From positions 1-64,000 of the forward strand of contig CP021423.1 of the NCBI GenBank assembly GCA_002162075.1: 64,000 bases of DNA, written 5' to 3'. Below are positions 54,582-63,921 of this stretch, piece after piece. The translations under genes and the position numbers were made by a program. This DNA is from Armatimonadetes bacterium Uphvl-Ar1 (GTDB lineage: Bacteria; Armatimonadota; Fimbriimonadia; Fimbriimonadales; Fimbriimonadaceae). The notes beneath the pieces are model-generated. The model saw nothing but the letters and a program-made list of their open reading frames with translations, searched no databases and was not told the DNA's origin. Every line of letters begins with the position of its first letter. The first letter of the stretch is position 1.

Positions 54582-55436
54582 CTAGGCATTTACTACGTCG
54601 AGAAACTTTTTGGCGTTGGTGTAGGATGTTGGAACGCCGACGAGGGGGTCGAGTTCGGCTTCATATTCCAGGTTGACCCAGCCCGAGAAGTTGGCTGATT
54701 TGAGGGCTTGGAGGGAGGCTTCCAGGTTGACGGTGCCTTCGCCGATGATTGTTCCGGCGAATTCGGTTCCGTCAATGCCTTTGTAATGTCCACCAGGCTC
54801 TTTGATGAAGTCTTTGAAGTGACACATGTAGGCGTGGGAAGCGACTTCGGCGACGCCTTCGTGTCCAGGCTGATTGACGAGGAGAAAGTTCCCGGTGTCT
54901 GGATTTGCGCCGAGGGCGGAGTGCCCAGTTTTGGCGCGGACTTGGGTGATGATGTCGTTGATTTGGTCTCCCCGGCCAGCAAGTTTGCCATGGTTCTCGA
55001 GAGCGAGACGGACGCCTTGGGAGTGGGCGTAGTCGGCAGCTTCGGCGAGGCCATCTATGATCCAGGAGAAGGCTTGTTCTTGAGTGAATGTGGAATCGGA
55101 GTAGACATCTCCGGCGAAGACTCGGACGGTGTTGGTTTGGAAGTGGAGGGCTTCGTCTACGCCTCGTTTGATGATGGCGACACCTTCCGCTCGCTCTTCG
55201 GGGGTGGCTTTGGCAAAATTGTTGGCGACGCTAAAAACCCCGCACTTGAGTCCAGTGGCTTTGAGAGCAGCGATGGCGATTTTGCGCTCGGCTTCCCAGT
55301 CGGTGTAGAAGAAATCGAGGAGTTCAACCCCGGGGGCACCGAGATTTGCGGCTTCGTGAATGAACGATTCGATGTTGAGTTTGCCAGCTTTGACGGCGGC
55401 AACGTAGCTGTACATCGAGATACCGAGATGCATCAT
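54582..55436 (-). CDS. Sugar phosphate isomerase/epimerase-like TIM barrel
   Basis: 284 residues, cytoplasmic. Xylose-isomerase-like barrel: LGISMYSYVAAVKAGKL, GAPGVELLDFFYTD, VRLALENHGKLAGRGDQIN (metal Glu), LGANPDTGNFLLVNQ (Asp), YMCHFKDFIKEPGG (His) and WVNLEYEAELDP (Glu). Metal site complete; substrate unknown. The ATG is two bases after the nuoN stop, so it is the last gene of the nuo transcript here. Intact. Confidence 0.88.
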   Translation of the reverse strand: MMHLGISMYSYVAAVKAGKLNIESFIHEAANLGAPGVELLDFFYTDWEAERKIAIAALKATGLKCGVFSVANNFAKATPEERAEGVAIIKRGVDEALHFQTNTVRVFAGDVYSDSTFTQEQAFSWIIDGLAEAADYAHSQGVRLALENHGKLAGRGDQINDIITQVRAKTGHSALGANPDTGNFLLVNQPGHEGVAEVASHAYMCHFKDFIKEPGGHYKGIDGTEFAGTIIGEGTVNLEASLQALKSANFSGWVNLEYEAELDPLVGVPTSYTNAKKFLDVVNA

Positions 55437-55438
55437 GG

Positions 55439-56986
55439 TTAGCGGACTTCCTGGTTGACTTCGGTCGGCATAGGAGCGGCAATTGCAGGTGTATCTTGAA
55501 CGTCCGGTTCGAGTTGAATGACGGACATTGTGTCTCGTCCGGCTGTTGATCCGGCGTTGATGAGGGGAGTTGCCATGAATGCGATCCCAACAACGCCGAT
55601 CACGCAGATAGCCCCGGTGAGTTTGAGCCCAGGATTGAGGTGGGCGAAGTCAGTTTGGAGGGCGGGTTCATCATCCACGAAAGCGGCTTTGGCGATTTGC
55701 CAGTAGTAGAAAGTGGAGATGACGCTATTGACGGCGAGCGTAATAGCGAGGACGGGGAGGCCGGCGGCGAGTGCGTCGTTGAAGATAGCGAGTTTGCCGA
55801 AGAATCCACCGGTGGGAGGAACGCCGATAAGGGAGATAAGGCAGATAAAGAGGACTCCGGCGGCGTAGGGGGCTTTTCTCCACATCCCGTTGAGGTCTTG
55901 GGTTCGCGTTCCTTCTTTGCCGTCTTTGGCGGTGATGCTGATCATCGCGAAGGCTCCAATAGTCATAGCAGTGTAAGTAACGAAGTAGAAAACGACGCTG
56001 GCGAGGGGGATTTCGACGGGCATCTTGAGGTGGGCGAGGATGCCCACAAGGAGGTATCCGGCGTGAGCAACGCTAGAGTAACCAAGGGCTCGCTTGACAT
56101 CTTTTTGAACAAGGGCGACGAGATTTCCGATGGTCATCGTGGCGATGGCGATACCAGTGAGGGCAGGGAACCAGAAATTTTGAAGGGCATCGGCAGCGGT
56201 GAGAACTCGGATAAGAGCTCCCATTGCGGCGACTTTACTGATAATGCTCATGAACGCGGTGACGTTGGTGGGAGCACCTTGGTAGACGTCGGGAGTCCAT
56301 TGGTGGAACGGTACAAGTGCGGCTTTGAACCCGAGACCAACGAGCATGAGGGCGATGGCGAACACGGCCATGACGAAAGTGCTGTCGGTGGCATAGAGGG
56401 CAATTTTGAAACCTTCGAGATCAAGGGTTCCCGAGGCACCGTAAATGAAGGCGATTCCGTAGAGTAAGAAGGCCGAAGCGAATGCGCCGAGGAGGAAGTA
56501 TTTGAGGGCAGATTCTTCAGATCGTTGATCGCCACGGGCCATTCCAGAGAGGCAGTATAGGGCGATGGAGAGGACTTCCAGACCGACGAAAAGCATCAGG
56601 AGGTTCTGGGTGCCAACCATGATCATGGCTCCGCCGAGTGACCAGAGGGCGAGGGGATAGAATTCTCCGAATGCGATGCGGCGTTGCCGGAGATAGCCTT
56701 CGCTGAAGAGGAAGCAGAGGGCGGTTGCTCCGAGCATGACCAATTGGAGGAGCACGGCGAGTTGATCTCGGAAAACCATGTTGGCGATGGTTGTGGTTGG
56801 TTCTGCACCGAGTTGTCCCAGGAGGAGGACAAATGCGGCAGCGAGACCAGCAAGGGAGAGGCCAACGATGAGGTTGTTATTTTGTTTGGGGCGGAACATC
56901 TCGACCAGGAGTCCGATGATCCCGGTGACAAAGACGATGATGGTGGGCATGAGGACGCCCCAATCGATGGTCGGTATTTGAATCAT
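55439..56986 (-). CDS. nuoN: NADH-quinone oxidoreductase subunit N
   Basis: 515 residues, about 14 membrane helices. Antiporter-type subunit of complex I: GTQNLLMLFVGLEVLSIALYCLSGM, ALKYFLLGAFASAFLLYGIAFIYG, ALVPFHQWTPDVYQGAPTNVTAF (conserved Lys/His region: FKAALVPFHQW), LALGYSSVAHAGYLLVG-type text and IGVPPTGGFFGKLAIF. Its start overlaps the stop of the URO-D-like gene by four bases. Intact. Confidence 0.96.
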   Translation of the reverse strand: MIQIPTIDWGVLMPTIIVFVTGIIGLLVEMFRPKQNNNLIVGLSLAGLAAAFVLLLGQLGAEPTTTIANMVFRDQLAVLLQLVMLGATALCFLFSEGYLRQRRIAFGEFYPLALWSLGGAMIMVGTQNLLMLFVGLEVLSIALYCLSGMARGDQRSEESALKYFLLGAFASAFLLYGIAFIYGASGTLDLEGFKIALYATDSTFVMAVFAIALMLVGLGFKAALVPFHQWTPDVYQGAPTNVTAFMSIISKVAAMGALIRVLTAADALQNFWFPALTGIAIATMTIGNLVALVQKDVKRALGYSSVAHAGYLLVGILAHLKMPVEIPLASVVFYFVTYTAMTIGAFAMISITAKDGKEGTRTQDLNGMWRKAPYAAGVLFICLISLIGVPPTGGFFGKLAIFNDALAAGLPVLAITLAVNSVISTFYYWQIAKAAFVDDEPALQTDFAHLNPGLKLTGAICVIGVVGIAFMATPLINAGSTAGRDTMSVIQLEPDVQDTPAIAAPMPTEVNQEVR

Positions 56987-57621
56987 GATTTGGCGTTTGC
57001 CTCCTGAGTGTGCCGCATCTGTTCAAATGCGGAATTTGGAAATTGGATATGGGCTTCGGTGTGGTCGGCGGCGAGGGCTCCGGTGCGGAGTTCGGCGACT
57101 TGGGCGGGTGTCCAACCGGATTCAGTTTGCCAGGCGAAGGCATGGGCGGGGAGGTCACTGACGAAGTCGATGTAAGGTTCGGATTTTCCGGCGATGGCGA
57201 TGAGATTGAACCGAGCTTCGGTGATTGTGGCGAGGATTTCGCGGTCACGTTCCAGGAAAAACCCTCCGTATTGCATGGGGGTTGAGACTTCGGGTGAGGC
57301 TCCTTCGATGAGATAGCAGATGCCATCGGCTCCGGTGTGGAGGGCATCGTTGATAGCGACTTGGGTCGTGGCGACCAGACGATCGAGGGTTTGGTTTCCG
57401 GCCTCAGGGTCTGATTCAAGTTCGTTGAAAATATCAAGCTTTTGCTGGAGGGCGAGGGTGAGGGGGGAGGCGATGACCGCAAGGACGGCTTGATCGGGGT
57501 TTGATTCGAGGGTAGCAATGACTCGGTCAAGAGGGACGAGGAGAGCATCTTGACCAATAGTGGGGGATTGATCAGGTGTTCCGCCTCGGGCGACGGTGAC
57601 GAGTCGTTCGCGTGAGGTCAT
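56983..57621 (-). CDS. Uroporphyrinogen-decarboxylase-like protein inside the nuo operon
   Basis: 212 residues. It starts like URO-D proteins (MTSRERLVTVARGGTPDQSP) and has TQVAINDALHTGADGICYLIEGASPEVSTPMQYGGFFLERDREILAT-type text (residues about 92-140), which is the URO-D/MtaA barrel pattern. It is much shorter than true HemE (about 340), so only part of the barrel is present or it is a shortened relative. Overlaps nuoN start by four bases and nuoM stop by four, so it is fully embedded in the complex I operon. Not a usual complex I gene. Function unknown; heme synthesis not supported. Confidence 0.75.
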   Translation of the reverse strand: MTSRERLVTVARGGTPDQSPTIGQDALLVPLDRVIATLESNPDQAVLAVIASPLTLALQQKLDIFNELESDPEAGNQTLDRLVATTQVAINDALHTGADGICYLIEGASPEVSTPMQYGGFFLERDREILATITEARFNLIAIAGKSEPYIDFVSDLPAHAFAWQTESGWTPAQVAELRTGALAADHTEAHIQFPNSAFEQMRHTQEANAKS

Positions 57622-59315
57622 CTTTTGGGTTGAATTGAGGTAGCAGAGTCGCCTTGGGCGTAGTAGTCAGCGGCGGCAACGACTTCGAAACCGGCGGAGG
57701 TGTCAATGTCTCCGTTTGTGGTTCGGGCGTTGATGTTGACGAGGTTGCCCTGGGCGTCAATTTCGTGATTTGGATTGCTCCAAGCGGGTCGTTGACCGGG
57801 AGGATTGATCGCCATCATGCGGGTGGCATTGATGGATTTCTCCATTGGCTTGAGGAAGGTGTTGGGGTAGATACCTCCCCAGAAGATGAAGATGACGAAG
57901 ACGCCGACGAGGCCGATTTCCCACGGTTTGAGGTCTTTGAGGCGGGCGAGCTTGGGGTTGAGCGGACCGTAGAACACCTGCCTGAACATGTGGAGCAGGT
58001 ATGCAGCGGCAAGGATGACACCGATTCCGGCGATCACGGGGTAGGCGAGGGTGAGCCCATATTGTCCGTTCGCGGCGGTCATGAATCCGCCGTAGAGGGC
58101 GAGGAATTCACCGATAAAGCCGTTCATCCCAGGGAGGCCGACGCTGGAAAGCATGACGATCAGGAACAGGGCGCTAAAGATGGGCATTTGAGCTTTGAGC
58201 CCACCGTAATCTTTGAATGCGCGGGTGTGAGTCCGTTCGTAGATGAGTCCGATGAGGAGGAAGAGGGCTCCGGTGCTGATTCCGTGGTTGAGTTGTTGGT
58301 AGGCACCGCCCATCATTCCGGCTTGGTTAAGGGAGAAGACGCCGAAGACTACGAATCCCATGTGCGCGACGGAGGAATAGGCGACGAGTTTTTTGACGTC
58401 GGGCTGGACGGCGGCGACAACAGCACCGTAGATGATTCCGATGACGGCGAGGGTCATGATCGGGAGAACTGCGGCTTGGGTTGCCTCGGGGAAGAGAGGG
58501 AGTGAGAACCGGAGGAGACCGTAAGTTCCCATTTTGAGAAGGACGCCGGCGAGGATGACGGAGCCAGCGGTAGGGGCTTCCGTGTGGGCGTCGGGGAGCC
58601 AAGTGTGGAAGGGGAACATCGGACACTTGACGAGCAGGGCGATTGTAAATGCCCAGAAGATCAGGGTTTGGAGGTTGCCGGTGTTCTGCCAGAATTCGCC
58701 GGAAGCGACAAGGGCTTGGATGGCGGTGATATCGAATGTCATAACCCCTGTAAGGGCTTCATGTTGCTTGGCGAGGGTGATCATGCCGAGAAGCATGAAG
58801 ATGGATGCGGCGAAGGTGTAGATGAAGAATTTGATCGCCGCGTAGTTGCGGTTGGAGCCGCCCCAGACGTAGATCATGATCGCCATCGGGATCAGAGTGG
58901 CTTCAAAGAATGTGTAGAAAAGGATGAGGTCGAGGCTGACGAAAACGCCGAGCATGGCGGCTTCGAGCAGGAGCATCATCGCAAAGTAGATGCGCGGGCG
59001 TTTGTCGATATAGAAGCTGAAGATTGCCGCGAGTAGGGTCAGCAGGGTGGTCATGAGGAAAAGCCAAATGCTGATTCCGTCTATGCCGACTTTGTACTGG
59101 ATGCCCCATGCGGGGATCCACGGAGCGGCTTCGACCATTTGGAAATTGAACTGATTTGAGCTAAAGAGGGCAAGGACACCAAGGGAGGCGAGGAATGCCG
59201 AGCTGGTGAAGACAATGGTGAGCCATTTGATGGCTTTGGGGTATCGCTCGGGGACGAGGAAGAGGAGGATCATCCCGACGATGGGGATGAGGATGGTGGT
59301 GGTGATGGTGCCCAT
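57618..59315 (-). CDS. nuoM: NADH-quinone oxidoreductase subunit M
   Basis: 565 residues, about 14 membrane helices. It has YKVGIDGISIWLFLMTTLLT, the Glu-bearing helix FYTFFEATLIPMAIMIYVWGG, LLVKCPMFPFHTWLPDAHTEAPTAGSV (Lys), VAYSSVAHMGFVVFG, and a 70-residue polar C-terminal tail with INPPGQRPAWSNPNHEID. The ATG overlaps the nuoL stop by one base. The polar tail is longer than in E. coli NuoM. Intact. Confidence 0.96.
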   Translation of the reverse strand: MGTITTTILIPIVGMILLFLVPERYPKAIKWLTIVFTSSAFLASLGVLALFSSNQFNFQMVEAAPWIPAWGIQYKVGIDGISIWLFLMTTLLTLLAAIFSFYIDKRPRIYFAMMLLLEAAMLGVFVSLDLILFYTFFEATLIPMAIMIYVWGGSNRNYAAIKFFIYTFAASIFMLLGMITLAKQHEALTGVMTFDITAIQALVASGEFWQNTGNLQTLIFWAFTIALLVKCPMFPFHTWLPDAHTEAPTAGSVILAGVLLKMGTYGLLRFSLPLFPEATQAAVLPIMTLAVIGIIYGAVVAAVQPDVKKLVAYSSVAHMGFVVFGVFSLNQAGMMGGAYQQLNHGISTGALFLLIGLIYERTHTRAFKDYGGLKAQMPIFSALFLIVMLSSVGLPGMNGFIGEFLALYGGFMTAANGQYGLTLAYPVIAGIGVILAAAYLLHMFRQVFYGPLNPKLARLKDLKPWEIGLVGVFVIFIFWGGIYPNTFLKPMEKSINATRMMAINPPGQRPAWSNPNHEIDAQGNLVNINARTTNGDIDTSAGFEVVAAADYYAQGDSATSIQPKR

Positions 59316-61525
59316 TAGTTGCCTCCTCCGGTTGTGGTGATGGCGTAGACGAAGTAGACGATGAGGGCGGCGATACCGACCTGCATGATGGTGGCGTAGC
59401 CGCGAACAAATCCGGTTTGGAACATTCGGAAGAGGTTGCCGAATCCGGCGGTAATTGTTCCGAGTCCGTTGACGATTCCGTCCACGAGTGATTTGTCGAC
59501 CTTCCAGGAGAGGATTCCGATGGCGTTTCCACCTTTGATGGAGCCTTGGGTGAAGGCTTTGTCGATACCGAAATGGTTAGCGGCGGCTTTTCGCCAGGCT
59601 TTCCACTTGGAAGTGTCCATGCCGTCGTCTTCGGGAAGTTTTTTTCCGTAGATGAACCAGCCCCCGAACACCCCGATGGCGAATGCGGCAGTTGCGCCCC
59701 AGAAGATGGGCTTGGCGAGGGTTTTTTGGACGAAGTACATAATGGACTTCGGTGCTTCGTGATGGTGGACGACGACGCCAGCGGAGTGGAGCCAATCGGC
59801 GAGGTTGACGCCGAAGAAGAGCCAGCCGCCGCCGATGACACTCAGTGCGGCGAGAACCACGAGAGGAATGAACATTGTGGGGGGAACTTCGTGGGGTTCG
59901 TGGGATTCGTCGAGATCGTGGTGATGCTCGTGGGGCGTGAGGGCGGCTCGGTCGGCCATTTCGGCATCGGTGTAGAAGAATCCGTGGACGTCAGGGCCGT
60001 GGTGGTCGTCGTGGGCATGGTCTTCGTGATGGTGGTCATCATGGTGATGATCGTGTCCGTGGTCTCCGTGCGCGTGAGCGGGGATTAGGCGCCATCGTTC
60101 GTCGCCGCTGAAGAAGGTCATGTAGGTCATGCGGGACATGTAAAGCGCGGTGAGGACGGCAACCAGGAGAGCTACACCGAACACAATTTGACCGATCGGG
60201 AGGCCGTACCAGGTGAGGGTGGAAGCGAATGATTCGATGAGGATTTCTTCTTTGGAGAAAGCACCGCTCATGAAGGGGAGTCCGGCGATGGCCATCCATC
60301 CGACGAGCATGGTTGCTCCGGTGATCGGGAGATACTTGAGGAGTTTTCCGTAGTTCCTCATGTCTTGGTTGTGGGCCATGGCGTGGATGACGGCTCCGGA
60401 ACCAAGGAAGAGGAGGGCTTTGAAGAAAGCGTGGGTGGCGACGTGGAAGAGTCCGACCCAGTAGGCACCGACTCCACAGGCGATGAACATGTAGCCCAGT
60501 TGGGAGACAGTGGAGTAGGCGAGGACTTTTTTGATATCGGTTTGTCCGAAGGCAATGAGGGCACCAAGGAGGGCGGTGATTGCCCCGAAAATGGCGACAA
60601 CTGCTCCGGCGGTGGGGGAAAGTGCGAAGAATTCACTCATCCGGTTGAGGAGGAAAACCCCGGAGGTGACCATCGTTGCGGCGTGGATAAGAGCCGAAAC
60701 GGGGGTTGGGCCAGCCATCGCATCGGGGAGCCAAATGTAGAGAGGGAATTGAGCGGATTTACCCATGGCTCCGATGAAGAGGAGGATGCAGGCAGTTGTG
60801 AGTACCCACGGATTGAATTCGCTGGCGATGCGGGCGGCGTTCGGGAGGAGGACATCGTAGCTGAGCCATCGGGGTTCGGCGCCATCTTTGCCGAGAACGA
60901 CTGCGGCCATGAACGCGAGGGTGAACATCCCGAGAGTGAGACCCCAGTCACCGACGCGGTTGACGATGAAGGCTTTGTTGGAGGCGAAGCTGTTGGCTTT
61001 ATCTTTGTACCAAAAACCGATGAGGAGATAGGAGCATACGCCAACGCCTTCCCAGCCAAGAAAGAGAAGAGCGAGGTTGTTGCCGAGAACCAAGATGAGC
61101 ATGGCGGCGACAAAGAGATTGAGATAGGTGAAGAACCGAGGGAAGTCTGGTTCTTCGGCCATGTATCCGGTGGCGTAGAGGTGGATCAGGGAGCCGATTC
61201 CAGTAATGATCAGCACCATGGTCATGCTGAGGGCATCGACGCGGACTTCAAAGGGGATGGAAAGGTTGCCGACGGTGATCCATTCAAACAGGGTGAGAAT
61301 GATTGACCTTTCGCCGGAGGGGATTTTGGCGAGGGCGATCGTCATCTGAGCGGCAAGGGCGAAAGCGGCGGCGATGGGGAGGACAGCGATTCCGCCCATG
61401 ACTTGGCGTCCGAGCTTGGGCCCGAGGTTATCGATGACGATTTTTCCGGCGAAAGCTTGGATGAGGAAGCCGAAGACAGGCAGGGCGAGTACCCACCAGA
61501 TATTCTTGAAAAGTTCTTGTTCCAT
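59315..61525 (-). CDS. nuoL: NADH-quinone oxidoreductase subunit L with His-rich loop
   Basis: 736 residues, the largest proton-pumping antiporter-like subunit. It shows VDALSMTMVLIITGIGSLIHLYATGYM, LFLGWEGVGVCSYLLIGFW, NRVGDWGLTLGMF, GKSAQFPLYIWLPDAMAGPTPVSAL and VLAYSTVSQLGYMFIA. Between two helices near the C-terminal third lies an unusual His/Asp-rich stretch (about 60 residues at 59870-60085, with HGHDHHHDDHHHED). The rest of the C-terminus holds the lateral helix and final helix. Intact. Confidence 0.96.
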   Translation of the reverse strand: MEQELFKNIWWVLALPVFGFLIQAFAGKIVIDNLGPKLGRQVMGGIAVLPIAAAFALAAQMTIALAKIPSGERSIILTLFEWITVGNLSIPFEVRVDALSMTMVLIITGIGSLIHLYATGYMAEEPDFPRFFTYLNLFVAAMLILVLGNNLALLFLGWEGVGVCSYLLIGFWYKDKANSFASNKAFIVNRVGDWGLTLGMFTLAFMAAVVLGKDGAEPRWLSYDVLLPNAARIASEFNPWVLTTACILLFIGAMGKSAQFPLYIWLPDAMAGPTPVSALIHAATMVTSGVFLLNRMSEFFALSPTAGAVVAIFGAITALLGALIAFGQTDIKKVLAYSTVSQLGYMFIACGVGAYWVGLFHVATHAFFKALLFLGSGAVIHAMAHNQDMRNYGKLLKYLPITGATMLVGWMAIAGLPFMSGAFSKEEILIESFASTLTWYGLPIGQIVFGVALLVAVLTALYMSRMTYMTFFSGDERWRLIPAHAHGDHGHDHHHDDHHHEDHAHDDHHGPDVHGFFYTDAEMADRAALTPHEHHHDLDESHEPHEVPPTMFIPLVVLAALSVIGGGWLFFGVNLADWLHSAGVVVHHHEAPKSIMYFVQKTLAKPIFWGATAAFAIGVFGGWFIYGKKLPEDDGMDTSKWKAWRKAAANHFGIDKAFTQGSIKGGNAIGILSWKVDKSLVDGIVNGLGTITAGFGNLFRMFQTGFVRGYATIMQVGIAALIVYFVYAITTTGGGN

Positions 61526-61537
61526 GGTCTGTTCTGG

Positions 61538-61917
61538 TTAGCCTCGCATTGTGTTCATGTCGTCGACATCGACGTTGTTTCGATATCTAAAGATGGCCAT
61601 TATGATGCCGAGTCCGACGGCGACTTCGGCGGCAGCGATTGCCATAACAACGATGACCATGGCTTGTCCGGCCATAGCGGATTCAAAAGCGTTGTTGGCT
61701 TGGACGTGGGAGTTCGGGTAGGCGGCGAAGGCCAGGAAGGAGAGATTGACGGCGTTCAGCATCAACTCGATGCACATGAAGACGATGACGGGGTTTTTAC
61801 GGATGAGTACGCCGATGCTTCCGAGGGCAAACATTGCGAGGCTGAGGGTGAGGAAGTGCCCGAGCGGGATGTCTTCGTAGACGGCACCGGCGAGGGGAGG
61901 TTGAGGAAGGTGTTCAT
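61538..61917 (-). CDS. nuoK: NADH-quinone oxidoreductase subunit K (one frame break)
   Basis: About 126 residues. The core reads YEDIPLGHFLTLSLAMFALGSIGVLIRKNPVIVFMCIELMLNAVNLSFLAFA, with the conserved membrane Glu in MCIELMLNAVNL, then AAAEVAVGLGIIMAIFRYR. The ATG at 61917 (MNTFLNLP) is three bases after nuoJ; a base lost in the C run near 61897 joins it to the core. The span is one base short of a multiple of three. Confidence 0.93.
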
Positions 61918-61920
61918 GGC

Positions 61921-62435
61921 TTAGAATTTCCTCTTGGCGAGCATGATCGAACCGACGATTCCGACGAGGAGGAGAATGGAAATGATTTCAAAGGGCCAGA
62001 CATAGGTTGTGAAGAATGATCGGCCGATGGCTTGTGGTGAGCCGTAGGAACGATCCATTTCACCGCCAAAGCTTTGCATTGTGGGGTTGATGACGAGAGC
62101 CCAGATGAGTCCGCAGATGACGATGGCACTGAGGAGTCCGAAAATGAAGCGCCGGTCTTGGAATAGGGATTTATCGTCTTCGGGGGTTTGATCTTTGAGG
62201 ATCATGATGACGAAGAGGAACAAGACCATGATGGCTCCGGCGTAGACCATGATTTGGCTGATGCCGATCATTTGGTTGCCGAGCATGAAATAGATGAGAC
62301 CGAGGGTGAAGAAGTTGGCGACGAGGGCGAGGGCTGCGCGGACGGGGACTTGAGAAAGACGACGCCTATTGCACCAAGAATGGCGATGGCGGACAGGAGG
62401 TAGAACGCGACCTGGTTGAGCAGGGTCGAGCTCAT
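61921..62435 (-). CDS. nuoJ: NADH-quinone oxidoreductase subunit J (one frame break)
   Basis: About 171 residues. MSSTLLNQVAFYLLSAIAILGAIGVVF from the ATG at 62435 continues, after a missing base near 62350, with VPVRAALALVANFFTLGLIYFMLGNQMIGISQIMVYAGAIMVLFLFVIMIL. AGGAGG lies 12 bases before the ATG. Five-helix subunit. There is no nuoI between nuoH and nuoJ; the 92 bases between them hold nothing recognisable. Confidence 0.92.
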
Positions 62436-62527
62436 TGTTTTCGCGTGCCTCCTCGGGCGTTCAGTTGTTTCGTTCTCATTTTGTTGTTCCGCGACCATCC
62501 CAGTTTGGTCGTGGGTGTTTAAATTGG

Positions 62528-63887
62528 TTAAGGGCTTTTGGGGGTTGTTGGATCAACCATGGCGACGGATCGCCTTCCGGAATCTGGGTTGACCATTGTG
62601 ACGGTGCGTTTGGTGGTCGGAGGGGCTCCTTTCTTGCTGACGGTGAGGATATTCAGGTAGATGATGTAGCCGATGACCATGGCTCCGATTGCGGCGGCCC
62701 ATCCGCCAGCGACTCCGTAGAGTTCGGTGCCGATGACCCAGAGTCCGACGACGATAAAGTTGGCGACGCTGAGGGGAGGAGTGATTTCCAGCCTAGGTTC
62801 ATCAATTGGTCGTAGCGGAGTCTTGGAAGGGTTGCGCGGAGCCAAATGAAGAAGGTGATTCCGGCGAAACACTTGCCGAGGAAGACGAGGGGAGCGAGCC
62901 AGTAGTTTGCGTTGCTGAGGAACTTAAAGATTCCGGCTCCCGTGGCTTCGTGTAGGGCCATCCAGTTAACGGGAAGGATATTGTAACCGCCGAGGAAGAG
63001 GGTGGCAAAGACGCCGGAGAAGACGAACATTGCGGCGTATTCTCCCATGAAGAAAACCGCGAACTTCATCGAGCTGTATTCGGTGTGGTAGCCGGCGATG
63101 AGTTCGTTTTCTGCTTCGGGAAGGTCGAACGGGGCTCGGTTGGTTTCGGCGACGAGGGCGATCAAGAAAATGACGGCGCTAATGAATCCGAAAGGCGTGA
63201 GGATAAACCAGTTTTGCGCCCAGGGGACTGCACCCCAGAGCGGGCCTTCTTGGATCGCGACTACATTGGTGAGCTTCATGCTTCCGACAGCCATCACGAT
63301 CGCGGCGACGGACATAGCCATGGCGAGTTCGTAACTGATGAGCTGTGCGGAGGCGCGCAGGCCCCCCATAAGTGAATATTTGTTATTGGATGCGTATCCG
63401 GCAAGGACTAGGCCGTAGGCGCCCAATGAAGAGATCGCGAGAACGTAAAGGACGCCAATTTCGACATCGGCGATGGGGGTTAGGATTCCGTAGAGTCCGG
63501 TCGTTGGCCCCCACGGTAGGGTTGCGCCAAGGGCGAATGCGGGGAAGAGGGCAATGGCGGGAGCGATGAAGTAGAGTTTGCGGTCTACGTCGGAGGGGGT
63601 GATGTCTTCTTTGAAAAAGAGTTTGACGCCGTCAAGGAGAGGCTGGATTAATCCGAAAGTACGAACTTTTTTTCCGGCGAGTCCTTTGAGGGGGAAGTTA
63701 TCAGGGAATGTGATGGTTCCCGATCGGTTTGGTCCGATCCGGTCTTGCATCCATGAGAGTAAGCGGCGTTCCCACCAAATCAGGGGCGGGACGAGAGCGA
63801 GGACGGCACCGACGACGAAAATGACTCGAATGAGCCCCAAGAGAAGGGGTTATTTTCGTTTAGTTGGAAGAACCACTCTGCTACCAC
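62528..63887 (-). CDS. nuoH: NADH-quinone oxidoreductase subunit H (two frame breaks)
   Basis: About 453 residues. The quinone-site subunit: VVAEWFFQLNENNPF from a GTG at 63887 with GAGGT five bases upstream, then (base lost near 63845) GLIRVIFVVGAVLALVPPLIWWERRLLSWMQDRIGPNR, IQPLLDGVKLFFKED, SLGAYGLVLAGYASNNKYSLMGGLRASAQLISYELAM, VAETNRAPFDLPEAENELIAGYHTEYSSMKF, and after a base lost near 62790 LSVANFIVVGLWVIG. The last 60 residues (TVSKKGAPPTTKRTV, RRSVAMVDPTTPKSP) are an unusual hydrophilic tail. Confidence 0.94.
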
Positions 63888-63921
63888 GTTGACCTCACTT
63901 TACCCGCCAAGTTTCGCCTGA

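Noticed and set aside
60365..61306. Plus-strand ORF (313 codons) opposite nuoL
   Set aside because: Antisense shadow of nuoL; Glu/Gly-rich without any motif.
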